From NCBI GenBank assembly GCA_016867395.1, contig VGJS01000002.1, forward strand, positions 62,001 through 126,000: DNA of 64,000 nt. Reading direction: 5' to 3'. The DNA is from Candidatus Handelsmanbacteria bacterium (lineage in GTDB: Bacteria > Latescibacterota > UBA2968 > UBA8231). This document shows, one piece after another, positions 53,708 to 62,863 of the stretch; positions within the stretch are counted from its first letter, which is position 1; each line of letters begins with the position of its first letter. The translations under genes and the position numbers were made by a program. A model generated the notes under the pieces. That model was not told the DNA's origin. It did not search any database and was given only the letters and a program-made list of their open reading frames with translations.

Positions 53708-55633
53708 GTGTCCAAGACATTTTCGGCAGCGGCCTGGGTGTTGGGGGGGCTCCTCGCCTGGAACAGCCCCGCCACCGGCCTGACCATCTACCGCATCGGC
53801 GGAGCCGAGGCCCCGGCGCCACAGCTCGATACCCCATATGATTTTGTCCAGCTCCCCTGGGCGGAGGTGAACCCTGCCCGCTACGGCAGCACCGAACAGG
53901 TCGTGGTCACCGATGCCTCCATCGCCCCGCAACAGCTGGACCCCGACACCAACCTGGCTCCGCTGCTCAAGCAGCAGGGCGGCCAGGTGCTTTCCCTGAC
54001 CTGGATCGGCTGGAATCCCGCTTTTGGCCGGGATCTGGATCTTTTCGACGGGGACGCCAATACCGCGTTCCTGGGGGATGGGAACTGGGGTGGCGACTAC
54101 GGGGTGATCAAGAACAAATCCATCGTCTTCGACCTGGGTGGTCGCTACCTCATCGACCGCGTCGTTTTTTACCCGCGCCAGCGTTTTGCCGCCGACCGCT
54201 TCATCGAACACTTCCTGGTCGGCATGAACGACGGCGATCCGCTCAAGGACGGCACCCGGGTGCACAACTTCGGTGGCCGGGGCGGCGCCTTCGATTTCGA
54301 TATCGCCTACGAAGGCATCGAGAATACCGCGGCCCGGGTCGAACTGGCCATGCCGCGGAACCCGCTGCGTTACCTGCTCTTCGAGGCGCCGGAGAACACC
54401 CGCGGGATCTGGGAGGTCGCGGAGTTTGAGATCTACGGCACCGGGTACGTGCCGGCCGCAAGTTACGTCTCGAACGTGATCGACCTGGGCAGTGCGGCCA
54501 GCCTGGGCAAGCTGTCCTGGCAGGGGCGCCAGGACCCGGGCGCGCAGGTCAGCTTGAGCATGCGTAGCGGGGAGGATGAAGAGCCCAATACCTACTGGCG
54601 TTATACCTTCAGGGGGGATGAGCGCAGTCGTTTCGACGCCCAGGGCAAACCACTCACCCTGGCCAGCTATGGCAAACTCGAGTCAGCCGAAAAGGCCGGC
54701 GTCACCCACGACACCGAACGCTGGGATTTCTGGTCCTCGGCGTACGATTTTGTGGCAGGAACCGGGGCGATGGCGGCTACTGAGCCGCGGCGGTACGTGC
54801 AGTTCCGCGCCGATTTTTCCGCCACCGAGGAGGCCGGCGGCGCCCTGGACTACCTCGAGTTCGCCGTCTCCATCCCTCCAGTCGCCACCGAGGCCCTGGC
54901 TGAGATCGTGCCGGTGGCAGCGGAGGCCGGTGCCCCGACAGCCTTCACCTACAAACTGCGCCCCCGCCTCCGGCGCGAGGACCTGGGTTTCGACAGCATC
55001 GAGATCGATACCCCGGCGCGTCCCCTGGGGGTGCAGGCCGTGCGCTTGAGCGGGGTCCCGGTGGCGTTCAGCGTCACTCGCCTGGACGACCGCGGTCTGG
55101 GGGTGCGGTTCGAACGCGTCAGCCCCCAGCAGACCGGCGAACTGCTTGAGGTCGACTTCCGGGCCGAGGTGTTCCGCTACGGCACCACCTTCCCCGGCCG
55201 GGTCTTCGATAGCCAGCATCCCAATGAAGTCCACCAGCCCATCACCCCCGGGGATGCCGATGGCCTGGTGGACAGCAATACCCTCACGGTGGCGCTCCGC
55301 GATGTGGCAGTACGCACCATCGGGGCGCTGCGGGTGGTGCCGGCGGCGTTTTCGCCCAACGGGGACGGCGCCAATGACCGGGTCGAGTTGCAGGCTGACC
55401 TGCTCAACCTGGGCCAGGCGGTCCCGGTGCGCCTGGCGGTATTCGAACTGAGCGGCCGGCGGGTCCGGTTGGTGGCGGGCGGGACCCAGGCCAGCGGCCG
55501 GTTAAGGCTCAGCTGGGATGGCCGGAACGAGCGCGGCGAGCCGGTACCGCCGGGTATCTACGTGTTGCGGCTGGAGGTAGAGGCCGACCGGGGCCAGGCG
55601 GTGGCCCAGTCCGTGGTGTCGGTGGTCTACTGA
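53708..55633 (+). CDS. Large secreted discoidin-like/FlgD-like protein, class A (family member 2)
   Basis: 641 aa. GTG 53708 is chosen because GGGAGG lies 7 bases upstream and the signal peptide then begins properly (MSKTFSAAAWVLGGLLAW). The mature part starts 'LTIYRIGG', shared with member 3. Discoidin-like module ~95-250 ('FDLGGRYLIDRVVFYPRQRF', 'EVAEFEIYGTGYVPAASYVS'), beta core ~390-540 ('FTYKLRPRLRREDLGFDSIE'), FlgD-like module ~547-641 ('AFSPNGDGANDRVELQADLL', 'WDGRNERGEPVPPGIYVLRL') ending VVSVVY. No promoter is obvious after the terminator at 53666, yet the following genes are all within 25 bases of each other, so a promoter must lie in the ~40-base gap or transcription leaks through. 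Confidence 0.75.
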   Translation: MSKTFSAAAWVLGGLLAWNSPATGLTIYRIGGAEAPAPQLDTPYDFVQLPWAEVNPARYGSTEQVVVTDASIAPQQLDPDTNLAPLLKQQGGQVLSLTWIGWNPAFGRDLDLFDGDANTAFLGDGNWGGDYGVIKNKSIVFDLGGRYLIDRVVFYPRQRFAADRFIEHFLVGMNDGDPLKDGTRVHNFGGRGGAFDFDIAYEGIENTAARVELAMPRNPLRYLLFEAPENTRGIWEVAEFEIYGTGYVPAASYVSNVIDLGSAASLGKLSWQGRQDPGAQVSLSMRSGEDEEPNTYWRYTFRGDERSRFDAQGKPLTLASYGKLESAEKAGVTHDTERWDFWSSAYDFVAGTGAMAATEPRRYVQFRADFSATEEAGGALDYLEFAVSIPPVATEALAEIVPVAAEAGAPTAFTYKLRPRLRREDLGFDSIEIDTPARPLGVQAVRLSGVPVAFSVTRLDDRGLGVRFERVSPQQTGELLEVDFRAEVFRYGTTFPGRVFDSQHPNEVHQPITPGDADGLVDSNTLTVALRDVAVRTIGALRVVPAAFSPNGDGANDRVELQADLLNLGQAVPVRLAVFELSGRRVRLVAGGTQASGRLRLSWDGRNERGEPVPPGIYVLRLEVEADRGQAVAQSVVSVVY

Positions 55634-55656
55634 GTGGCGCGGGAGAGGAGATAACG

Positions 55657-57567
55657 ATGAAGAGTATCCTGTGGCTCTGGTGTTGCTGCTGCTGGGCTGT
55701 CCAGGCGGGGGCACTGACCATCTACCGCATCGGCGGCGAGGACCTGCCCCCGCCCGACCCCGGGGTGCAACACCAGTTCGTGCAGCTTTCCTGGAACGAC
55801 GTGGCCGAAAAGGACTACGGCGAGGCCCGCTTGCTCACCGTGACACCGGAGGCCATCGCACCGTTGCAGCTCGATCCGACGGTAAACCTTACTCCCACCC
55901 TCATCGACAGGGGCGGGCAGTTCTACGTGCTCGAATGGACCGGCTGGGAGCCGAAGGTGCAGGACAACCTGCTGCTTTTCGATGGTGACCCGGAAACCGC
56001 CTACCTGGGCGACGGCCATTTCGCCGTACACGGCCCTGCCGAGAAGAATATGTTCTTCGAGTTCGGCGGGCCTTTTCCCATCCGCCGGGTGCGTTTTTTC
56101 CCCCGGCAGCAGTTCACCGACGAGCGTTTTCTCGAGCGTTTCCGCATCGGCGTCAACGACGGTGATCCCCTCAAGGACGGCTTGCGCGGGTTCCGCACCG
56201 GCGGCAACTATGGGGCCTCGGTGCTGGACTTCGATATCGCCTACGACGTGCGCGAGAACACCCGGGCGCTCATCGATGTGGAATTGCCGCCCGAGCCGGT
56301 GCAGCGGCTCTTTTTCCAGGCCCCGGAAAACACCCGCGGCATCTGGGAAATAGCCGAGTTCGAGATCTACGGCGAGGGCTACGTGCCGGCCGCCGGTTAT
56401 ATCTCCAACATCATCGACCTGGGCGATCTCGCCAGTCTGGGGTCGCTAACCTGGGGCGGGCGGCAGGATGCCGGGGCACGGGTGGAACTGAGCATGCGCA
56501 GCGGCGACGACGACGAACCCAGCACTTACTGGCGCTACACCTTCCGCGGCGACGAACGGACCCGCTTCGATGCCAAGGGACGGCCGTTGAACCTGACCAC
56601 GTACACGGCTCTGGAGAAAGGCGAGAAGGCGGGGATCACCCACGACACCGAGAACTGGGACTTCTGGTCGCCCGCGTATGATTTTGCTGCCTTCCAGGGG
56701 GCGATGGCGGCGTCCCGACCCCGGCGCTACGTGCAGCTGAAAGCCGATTTCCTCTCAAATGACCATGCCGGCGGCCAGGTGGATTACCTGCAGTTCTCGG
56801 TGTCCATCCCACCTTTGGCCACCGAGGTGCTCGCCGAGATCGGTCCGCAGGTGGCGCCGGCAGGCGCGCCCACGGCCTTCACCTACCGCCTGAAGCCCAG
56901 TCTCAATGCCGGCGACCTGGGGTTCGACACCATCGAGATCGATACGCCGGCCCGGCCCGTTGGTGTCGACGCGGTGCGGGTGGGCGGGCAGCCCGTTGCC
57001 TTCACGGTGGTGCGGCTCGACGACCGCGGCTTGGCGGTGCGCCTGCCGCCCATCGACCTGCAGGCCACCGAGGAACTGGTGGAGGTGGATTTCCGCGCCG
57101 AGGTGTACGAGTTCGGCACCATCTTTTCGGGCCGGGTCGCCAACAGCGCGCGGCCACAGGAGGTAGCGCAGGGGTTGACCCCGGGAGACGCCGATGAGCT
57201 GACCGAGGGGGCCGCTTTGCGGGTGGACCTGGAGACCATCGACGGCCGGGCCATCCAGGGTCTCCGCCTGATCCCGACGGTCTTTACCCCCAACGGCGAT
57301 GGGGCCAACGACCAGGTGTGGGTCGAGTACGACCTGCTCAATCTCGCGGCCGGTGTGCCGGTGCGGCTGGAGGTCTTTGACCTGTCCGGCCGGTTACGGG
57401 CCAAGGTTTTCGCCCAGGCGCAGGGCAGCGGCCACTCGCGCCACGCCTGGGACGGCACCGACGGCGAGGGGCACCTGCTCGAACCCGGCCTGTATGTGGT
57501 GCGGTTGACCGTGGAGGCCGATCGTGGCTCGGCGACCAGCCAGGCGCTGGTCGCGCTGGCTTACTGA
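55657..57567 (+). CDS. Large secreted discoidin-like/FlgD-like protein, class A (family member 3)
   Basis: 636 aa, close tandem paralogue of member 2 over its whole length ('LTIYRIGGEDLPPPDPGVQH', 'APENTRGIWEIAEFEIYGEG', 'STYWRYTFRGDERTRFDAKG', 'FTYRLKPSLNAGDLGFDTIE'). The signal peptide is unusual in holding four consecutive cysteines (MKSILWLWCCCCWAVQAGA). The FlgD-like module opens VFTPNGDGANDQV (~542) and the protein ends VALAY. A GAGAGGAGATAACG leader precedes ATG. Near identity of domain order with member 2 but clear divergence in sequence indicates an old duplication kept by selection. Confidence 0.75.
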   Translation: MKSILWLWCCCCWAVQAGALTIYRIGGEDLPPPDPGVQHQFVQLSWNDVAEKDYGEARLLTVTPEAIAPLQLDPTVNLTPTLIDRGGQFYVLEWTGWEPKVQDNLLLFDGDPETAYLGDGHFAVHGPAEKNMFFEFGGPFPIRRVRFFPRQQFTDERFLERFRIGVNDGDPLKDGLRGFRTGGNYGASVLDFDIAYDVRENTRALIDVELPPEPVQRLFFQAPENTRGIWEIAEFEIYGEGYVPAAGYISNIIDLGDLASLGSLTWGGRQDAGARVELSMRSGDDDEPSTYWRYTFRGDERTRFDAKGRPLNLTTYTALEKGEKAGITHDTENWDFWSPAYDFAAFQGAMAASRPRRYVQLKADFLSNDHAGGQVDYLQFSVSIPPLATEVLAEIGPQVAPAGAPTAFTYRLKPSLNAGDLGFDTIEIDTPARPVGVDAVRVGGQPVAFTVVRLDDRGLAVRLPPIDLQATEELVEVDFRAEVYEFGTIFSGRVANSARPQEVAQGLTPGDADELTEGAALRVDLETIDGRAIQGLRLIPTVFTPNGDGANDQVWVEYDLLNLAAGVPVRLEVFDLSGRLRAKVFAQAQGSGHSRHAWDGTDGEGHLLEPGLYVVRLTVEADRGSATSQALVALAY

Positions 57568-57577
57568 GGAGCGCCAC

Positions 57578-60244
57578 ATGGCGATGGCAAGCCGGTGCCC
57601 CCTGGTCCTGGTCCTGCTGGTGGTGGCGGGCGCCTCGGCCCAGCCGCGGGGTTACCGCCTCACCAGCGACCAGGTCCTGGTGGCGGGCCGCACTCACTGG
57701 GAAAACTGGTCCTTCGCCGAAGGCACGGTGGAACTGGCTGCCGATGGCAGTGTGCGTCCGCATCTGGTCCGGCGGCAGACCAACGCCTCGCTGGACATCC
57801 TGGAATTCCTCCGCCGGCACCCCCCCAAGTCGATAGGGGGCAAGAAACCCGCTGAGCTGACCCTGCTCGACGCGGTACAGGCCGGCTCGAACCGCCAGGG
57901 GGTGACGGCCCTGCTCGATGGCGACCTGCGCACCTACTGGGAGCCCGATCCACCAACCCCCGGGATCGATCTGGCCTCGCAGTGGTGGTTCAATCTCGAC
58001 CTCGGCCGCTTCGTCTTCATCCGCAAGATCGTGCTGCGCTTCGTCGACGAGGATCTGGGAGATCCCTTCCTGCTTTTCGATCTCCTGGTTTCGGACGGCT
58101 TGAAGCCGGGCAATGTCCTGGCCTCGACCAGCCCCCAGTACACCACGGTGCTCCGCACCCTCAAGCGCAACAAGACCCAGCGGGTCTTTGAGGTCGAACT
58201 CGGGGCCGCGGCACAACTGGCCGGCCGGAGCGGGGCCCGCGACGCGAGTGATGGGGGAGGGTCGGTGGCGGTGGGCGCCGGCAACGAACTGGGCAGCCTC
58301 GGGGCCCGTTTCGTGCAGCTGGTGGTCAATGGCAGCGATTTCGCACGGGGCCGCGAGGTCAGCGAGGCGGTTTACCAGGAGCTGGGGCCCCAGGAACGCG
58401 GCGCCGTGGAATACCACAAACGGCTGAGCGAGGGCCGCGAGGTGGTGGTCAGGCCCGAGGTGTACGAGCAGCTCGAGCCGGCCCGACGGGGGGCAGTGCG
58501 TTATTTCCGCCGCGAACTGCCCCGTCTGGCGGAACTGGAGGTTTGGGCCGAGGGGGACGAACTGGTCAATGGCACCATCGAGCGGGGCGGATACATCTCC
58601 TCGACCCAGGTCGTGAACGGCGCCAGTTTCGTCGACGGCGATATCGACAGCTACGCCAGCATGAACCAGGAGATCGGGGGCACGATCCAGGAGGAGCGGG
58701 AGATCTTCCTCGATCTGGGCTCCTTCTACTGGATCGACGGCCATCGCCTGGCCTACAACCCCACCAATTACCACTCCTGGCGCTTCGCCAACTATCGCCT
58801 CGATTTCTCGGATGGCTCCCTCGCCCCCAACGGCACCCTCAAATGGAAAGAGGTGGTGAACCGCGAGCAGTCGCTCGCCAAGGTGGTGGGCGAGGGCAAC
58901 GATTTCGCGCTGGTGAAGGCGCGGTTCTTCCGCATGCGTTATACCCCCCTCCTTACCACCTTTCCCTCCCAACTTGGGGTGATCGCCGAGCTGCAGCTCT
59001 ACGGGCAGGGGTACCAGCCCGAGGTAGTTCTCGAATCGGACCTCATCCGGCTGGGCGGCAGCCGCAATCTGCTCGACATCAGTTGGGAGGACGAAACCCC
59101 GCCAGGGACCCGGGTCTGGCTGCAGACCCGTACCGGCAACGAACTGGGGCAGGTGCTGCACTATTTCAAAAAGGACGGCACCGAGGTCAGCGAGGAGCAG
59201 TACGGCAAGCTCCTGTCCCTCTTCAAGGGCGAGGTGGTGGCCGAAGAAGTGGCCGGCAACGACTGGAGCGACTGGAGCGCTCTCTACGAGGTCGCCGCGG
59301 GCAGCCTGATCACCTCGCCCTCGCCGCGGGAGTACCTCAAGATTCGCGCCACGCTGTCCTCTTCCTCGCCCGAGATCCACGCCGCCTTGCGCGGCATCAC
59401 CCTCAACTTTGCCGGTCCGGTGGCGCAGAGCCTCGTCGGTGAGGTGTCGCCCCTGCAGGTGGCGGACCTGGGCCGTGAGACGCGGTTCTCGCTGTACGTG
59501 CGGCCCCGCTTCGCGGCCGGCGATCCCGGCTTCGACGGCCTGTTGCTCAAGGCGCCAACGGGGATGTCCCTGCGGTACGCCGGTTTGTACCTCGGGACCG
59601 AAAGCGAACTGGCCCGTGGCGAGGAGGGGCCCCAGGCACAGGCCCTGGCCGGGGTGGAGGCGGAGCCCACCAGCGCCGACAGCCTCCAGATCGCCTTCCC
59701 GCTGGTGCAGCCGCCGGCCAAGGACCAGGTGCTGCGCCTCGATTTCTACACTACCCTCTATGCCACCGGAGCGGTGCTCGAGGCCTCGCTGCAGAACGGC
59801 CGCAACGGCGGTGGCCAATGGCAGCGGGTCGATCCAGGAAACGCCGCCGCGGCGGTGCCCGGCAACTCGACCACCCTGGTGGGCATCGCCCGGCACAAGG
59901 AGGTGATCGCCGATCTGAAACTGATCCCGGCGCTCTTCACCCCCAACGGCGACGGCATCAACGACGAGTTGCGGGTGGAGTTCTCGGTGGTGCTGCTGGG
60001 CGACCAGAGCCCGGTGCGGATCGAGGTGCGCGACCTGGGCGGACGCCTGGTGCGGCGCCTGGGGGGGGCGCTATCGGCTGGCGGCGGGACGGGCCGGAAT
60101 GCGGTGGCCTGGGACGGGCAGGATAAAGACGGGGCGCTGGTGCCTCCGGGACTGTACGCGGTCCGGTTGTGGCTGGAAGCCGACACCGAGGGAGCCGGGC
60201 TGTCGCGCCCGCAGTTGCTGCGCCTGGTGTCGCTGGCATACTAA
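57578..60244 (+). CDS. Large secreted double-discoidin/FlgD-like protein, class B (family member 4)
   Basis: 888 aa; signal peptide MAMASRCPLVLVLLVVAGASA. The mature start 'QPRGYRLTSDQVLVAGRTHW' begins a block unique to class B. Discoidin-like module 1 is ~100-260 ('LLDGDLRTYWEPDP', 'WWFNLDLGRFVFIRKIVLRF'). Module 2 is ~355-485 ('FLDLGSFYWIDGHRLAYNPT', 'VIAELQLYGQGYQPE'). The shared beta core is at ~610-770 and the FlgD-like module at ~786-888 ('LFTPNGDGINDELRVEFSVV', 'WDGQDKDGALVPPGLYAVRL'), ending VSLAY. It starts 10 bases after member 3. It has an Ala/Gly-rich insertion at ~215-240 absent from the next two copies. Confidence 0.74.
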   Translation: MAMASRCPLVLVLLVVAGASAQPRGYRLTSDQVLVAGRTHWENWSFAEGTVELAADGSVRPHLVRRQTNASLDILEFLRRHPPKSIGGKKPAELTLLDAVQAGSNRQGVTALLDGDLRTYWEPDPPTPGIDLASQWWFNLDLGRFVFIRKIVLRFVDEDLGDPFLLFDLLVSDGLKPGNVLASTSPQYTTVLRTLKRNKTQRVFEVELGAAAQLAGRSGARDASDGGGSVAVGAGNELGSLGARFVQLVVNGSDFARGREVSEAVYQELGPQERGAVEYHKRLSEGREVVVRPEVYEQLEPARRGAVRYFRRELPRLAELEVWAEGDELVNGTIERGGYISSTQVVNGASFVDGDIDSYASMNQEIGGTIQEEREIFLDLGSFYWIDGHRLAYNPTNYHSWRFANYRLDFSDGSLAPNGTLKWKEVVNREQSLAKVVGEGNDFALVKARFFRMRYTPLLTTFPSQLGVIAELQLYGQGYQPEVVLESDLIRLGGSRNLLDISWEDETPPGTRVWLQTRTGNELGQVLHYFKKDGTEVSEEQYGKLLSLFKGEVVAEEVAGNDWSDWSALYEVAAGSLITSPSPREYLKIRATLSSSSPEIHAALRGITLNFAGPVAQSLVGEVSPLQVADLGRETRFSLYVRPRFAAGDPGFDGLLLKAPTGMSLRYAGLYLGTESELARGEEGPQAQALAGVEAEPTSADSLQIAFPLVQPPAKDQVLRLDFYTTLYATGAVLEASLQNGRNGGGQWQRVDPGNAAAAVPGNSTTLVGIARHKEVIADLKLIPALFTPNGDGINDELRVEFSVVLLGDQSPVRIEVRDLGGRLVRRLGGALSAGGGTGRNAVAWDGQDKDGALVPPGLYAVRLWLEADTEGAGLSRPQLLRLVSLAY

Positions 60245-60264
60245 AAACAAGGTGGGGTGCGGAG

Positions 60265-62850
60265 ATGATCACAAGAGCAACACTGGCAGTGCTGATCCTG
60301 GCCGGCGTCGCGGCGCTGGCTCAGGATCGCGGCTACCGGATCAGCGGCAACCAGGTGGTCGTGGACGCCCGGGAGCACTGGCGGAACTGGAGTTATCCCC
60401 CCGGCACGCTGGAACTCACCGCGCCGGGTGAGGTGCGGGCACGGCGATGGCGGCGCCAGGTCAACGCGGTCACCGACATCGTCGACTACCTGCGCCTCAA
60501 CCCGCCGGTGGCGTTGGCGGACCGGAAACCGGAGGAGATCACCGTCGCCGACGCGGTGCAGGCTGGCTCGCGGGTCGAGCGGGTGCCGGCGCTATTCGAC
60601 GGCGACCCCAGCACCTACTGGGAGCCCGTACCGCTGGAGCCGGGCATGGACCTGGCGAGCCAATGGTGGCTGGTGGTGGACCTGGGCCGAGTGGTGTTCG
60701 CCGACCGCATCGTGCTGCGTTTCGTCGAGGAGGAGCTGGGCGATCCCTTCCTGCTTTTCGATGTGCTGGTTTCCGACGGCACGCGGCCGGCGCGGGTGCG
60801 CGGGGCCGCCAACCCGGAGTACCGCACGGTGCTGCAGACCCTGCAGCGCAACAAGACCCAACGCACCTTCGAGATCGACCTCAGCGCGCTCGATCCGAGC
60901 ATCGGCGGGGAGGGACTGCGCTTTGTGCAGGTAGTGGTCACCGGCAGCGATGCCGAACACGGCCGCGAGGTGGACCTGGCAGCCTATGAGGGCTTGCCGG
61001 CGGCCGAACGCGGGGCGGTGGAATACTACAAGCGGCTCGGGGCGGGGCAGGAGGTGGCGGTCCGGCCCGAGGTGTTCGCTCAGCTCGACGAGCAGCGCCG
61101 GGGAGCCGTGCGCTACTTCCGCCGCGAACGGCCGCGCCTGGCCGAGCTGGAGGTGTGGAGCGAGGGGGACGAGCTGCTGGCCGGCACCTTCGAGCGCCGG
61201 GGCAGCGTCGCCCTCCCCGGCGGCGAGGACGTCAACCTGCGCAGTTTCGTCGACGGCGACCTGGTCACCGACTCCAACCTGATCATCGGCAAGGTGGTGC
61301 AGGTGGCCGACCCCGAGCGCAGCCTGATCTTTGACCTGGGGTCCACCTTCTGGGTGGACACCCAGCGCATGGCCTACGGGCGCGGGTTGTACCGCGGCAG
61401 CATGGCCGATTACCGCCTCGACTTCTCCGACGGGACCCAGGCTGCCGACGGCAGCATCAAATGGACCAGGGTGGTGGACCGCCGGCAGGCACAGCAGAGC
61501 GGGGTCCGGTTCGACGGCAACTCCTTCGCCCCCATCCAAGCCCGCTTCTTCCGCCTCCAGTACACCCTCTCGGCCGGCGGCCACCAGACCGCCAACCTGG
61601 CCGAGATCCAGCTCTATGGCCGCGGTTACCAGCCCCGGGTCGAACTGGAGTCGGATCTAATCCGGCTGGGCGCCAGCCGCAACCTGTTGCGCCTCGACTG
61701 GGACGCCCAGACCCCGCCCGGAACCCAGGTCCAGATCCAGACCAGGACCGGGGATGACCTCCAGGAGGAACTCCACTATTTCAAAAAGGACGGCACCGAG
61801 GTCAGCGCCGAACAGTACAAGAAATTGTTATCCATCTTCAAGGGGGAGATCGTTGCCCGGGAGGTGGAGGGCAGCGGCTGGAGCGACTGGTCCGAGGCCT
61901 ATACCGATCCTGCCGGCAGCCCGGTGACCTCGCCCTCGCCGCGCGAATTCCTGAAGATCCGGGCCGTCCTGGTATCCGCTGATCCGGAGGTCAGGGCCAC
62001 CCTGCGCCGGGTACGCCTGCATTTTGCCGATCCAGTGGCCCAGGCGCTGGTGGGGGAGATCGATCCAGTGCAGACCCCGCAACTGGCGCGGCCCCAGCCC
62101 TTCTCACTGTACCTCAAGCCGGTCTTCGCCTCGGCGGATCTGGGTTTCGACCAGCTCCTGCTGCGGGTGCCTGCGGATATGGCGCTCGCGCTGGAAGGCT
62201 TCTACGCCGGCAAGGAGGCCGATTTCGCCGAACCCCAACTCGATCGACTCCGGCTGGCCGGGGTGCAGCAGCTGCCCACCGGCGCCGACTCGCTCCTGCT
62301 CTCCTTCCCGGCGCTCGGTCCCCGCTCGGGCGTCGAGTTGTTGCGGCTGGACTTCCGCAGCGCCCTCTTCGCCACCGGCGCCGTGGTGGAGGCAGCCCTG
62401 CAGCAGGCCGGTGCCGGCGCCGGGCAGTGGCAGCGGGTCGACGCCGGCGACGCCTATGCCCGGGTCGAGAGCAATTCGCTGACCCTGCTCGGGGTGGTGG
62501 AGCACAAACAACTGATCGACCAGGTCGAGGTCCGCTCCCCCGTATTCACCCCCAATGGCGACGGGATCAACGACGCGGTGGAGTTCGGGTTTTCGGTGGT
62601 GTTGTTGGGGGACAACAGCCCGGTGGTGGTCGCCATCCACGACCTGGCCGGGAATCTGGTGCGGCGTCTGGAGAGCGTGGGCAATACCACCGGCACGGGT
62701 CACCGTCGGATCGCCTGGGACGGGCGCGATCACCAGGGCCGGCTGCTGCCGCCGGGGACCTACCTGGCCCGGCTGGCCCTGGAGGCCGATACCCGCGGCG
62801 CGAAGGTATCCCGCAGCAGTGTGGTGCGGCGGGTGGCGCTGATCTACTGA
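60265..62850 (+). CDS. Large secreted double-discoidin/FlgD-like protein, class B (family member 5)
   Basis: 861 aa; signal peptide MITRATLAVLILAGVAALA. Collinear with member 4: 'QDRGYRISGNQVVVDAREHW', discoidin-like module 1 ('WWLVVDLGRVVFADRIVLRF', 'EELGDPFLLFDVLVSDGTRP'), module 2 ('FDLGSTFWVDTQRMAYGRGL', 'LAEIQLYGRGYQPRVELESD'), a highly conserved linker 'LHYFKKDGTEVSAEQYKKLL', the beta core, and the FlgD-like module 'VFTPNGDGINDAVEFGFSVV' ending RRVALIY. ATG 60265 has GTGGGGTGCGGAG upstream. The shared 'ERGAVEYYKRL' and 'RRGAVRYFRRERPRLAELEV' segments are class B markers. Confidence 0.74.
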   Translation: MITRATLAVLILAGVAALAQDRGYRISGNQVVVDAREHWRNWSYPPGTLELTAPGEVRARRWRRQVNAVTDIVDYLRLNPPVALADRKPEEITVADAVQAGSRVERVPALFDGDPSTYWEPVPLEPGMDLASQWWLVVDLGRVVFADRIVLRFVEEELGDPFLLFDVLVSDGTRPARVRGAANPEYRTVLQTLQRNKTQRTFEIDLSALDPSIGGEGLRFVQVVVTGSDAEHGREVDLAAYEGLPAAERGAVEYYKRLGAGQEVAVRPEVFAQLDEQRRGAVRYFRRERPRLAELEVWSEGDELLAGTFERRGSVALPGGEDVNLRSFVDGDLVTDSNLIIGKVVQVADPERSLIFDLGSTFWVDTQRMAYGRGLYRGSMADYRLDFSDGTQAADGSIKWTRVVDRRQAQQSGVRFDGNSFAPIQARFFRLQYTLSAGGHQTANLAEIQLYGRGYQPRVELESDLIRLGASRNLLRLDWDAQTPPGTQVQIQTRTGDDLQEELHYFKKDGTEVSAEQYKKLLSIFKGEIVAREVEGSGWSDWSEAYTDPAGSPVTSPSPREFLKIRAVLVSADPEVRATLRRVRLHFADPVAQALVGEIDPVQTPQLARPQPFSLYLKPVFASADLGFDQLLLRVPADMALALEGFYAGKEADFAEPQLDRLRLAGVQQLPTGADSLLLSFPALGPRSGVELLRLDFRSALFATGAVVEAALQQAGAGAGQWQRVDAGDAYARVESNSLTLLGVVEHKQLIDQVEVRSPVFTPNGDGINDAVEFGFSVVLLGDNSPVVVAIHDLAGNLVRRLESVGNTTGTGHRRIAWDGRDHQGRLLPPGTYLARLALEADTRGAKVSRSSVVRRVALIY

Positions 62851-62863
62851 AATGGAGGGGCCA

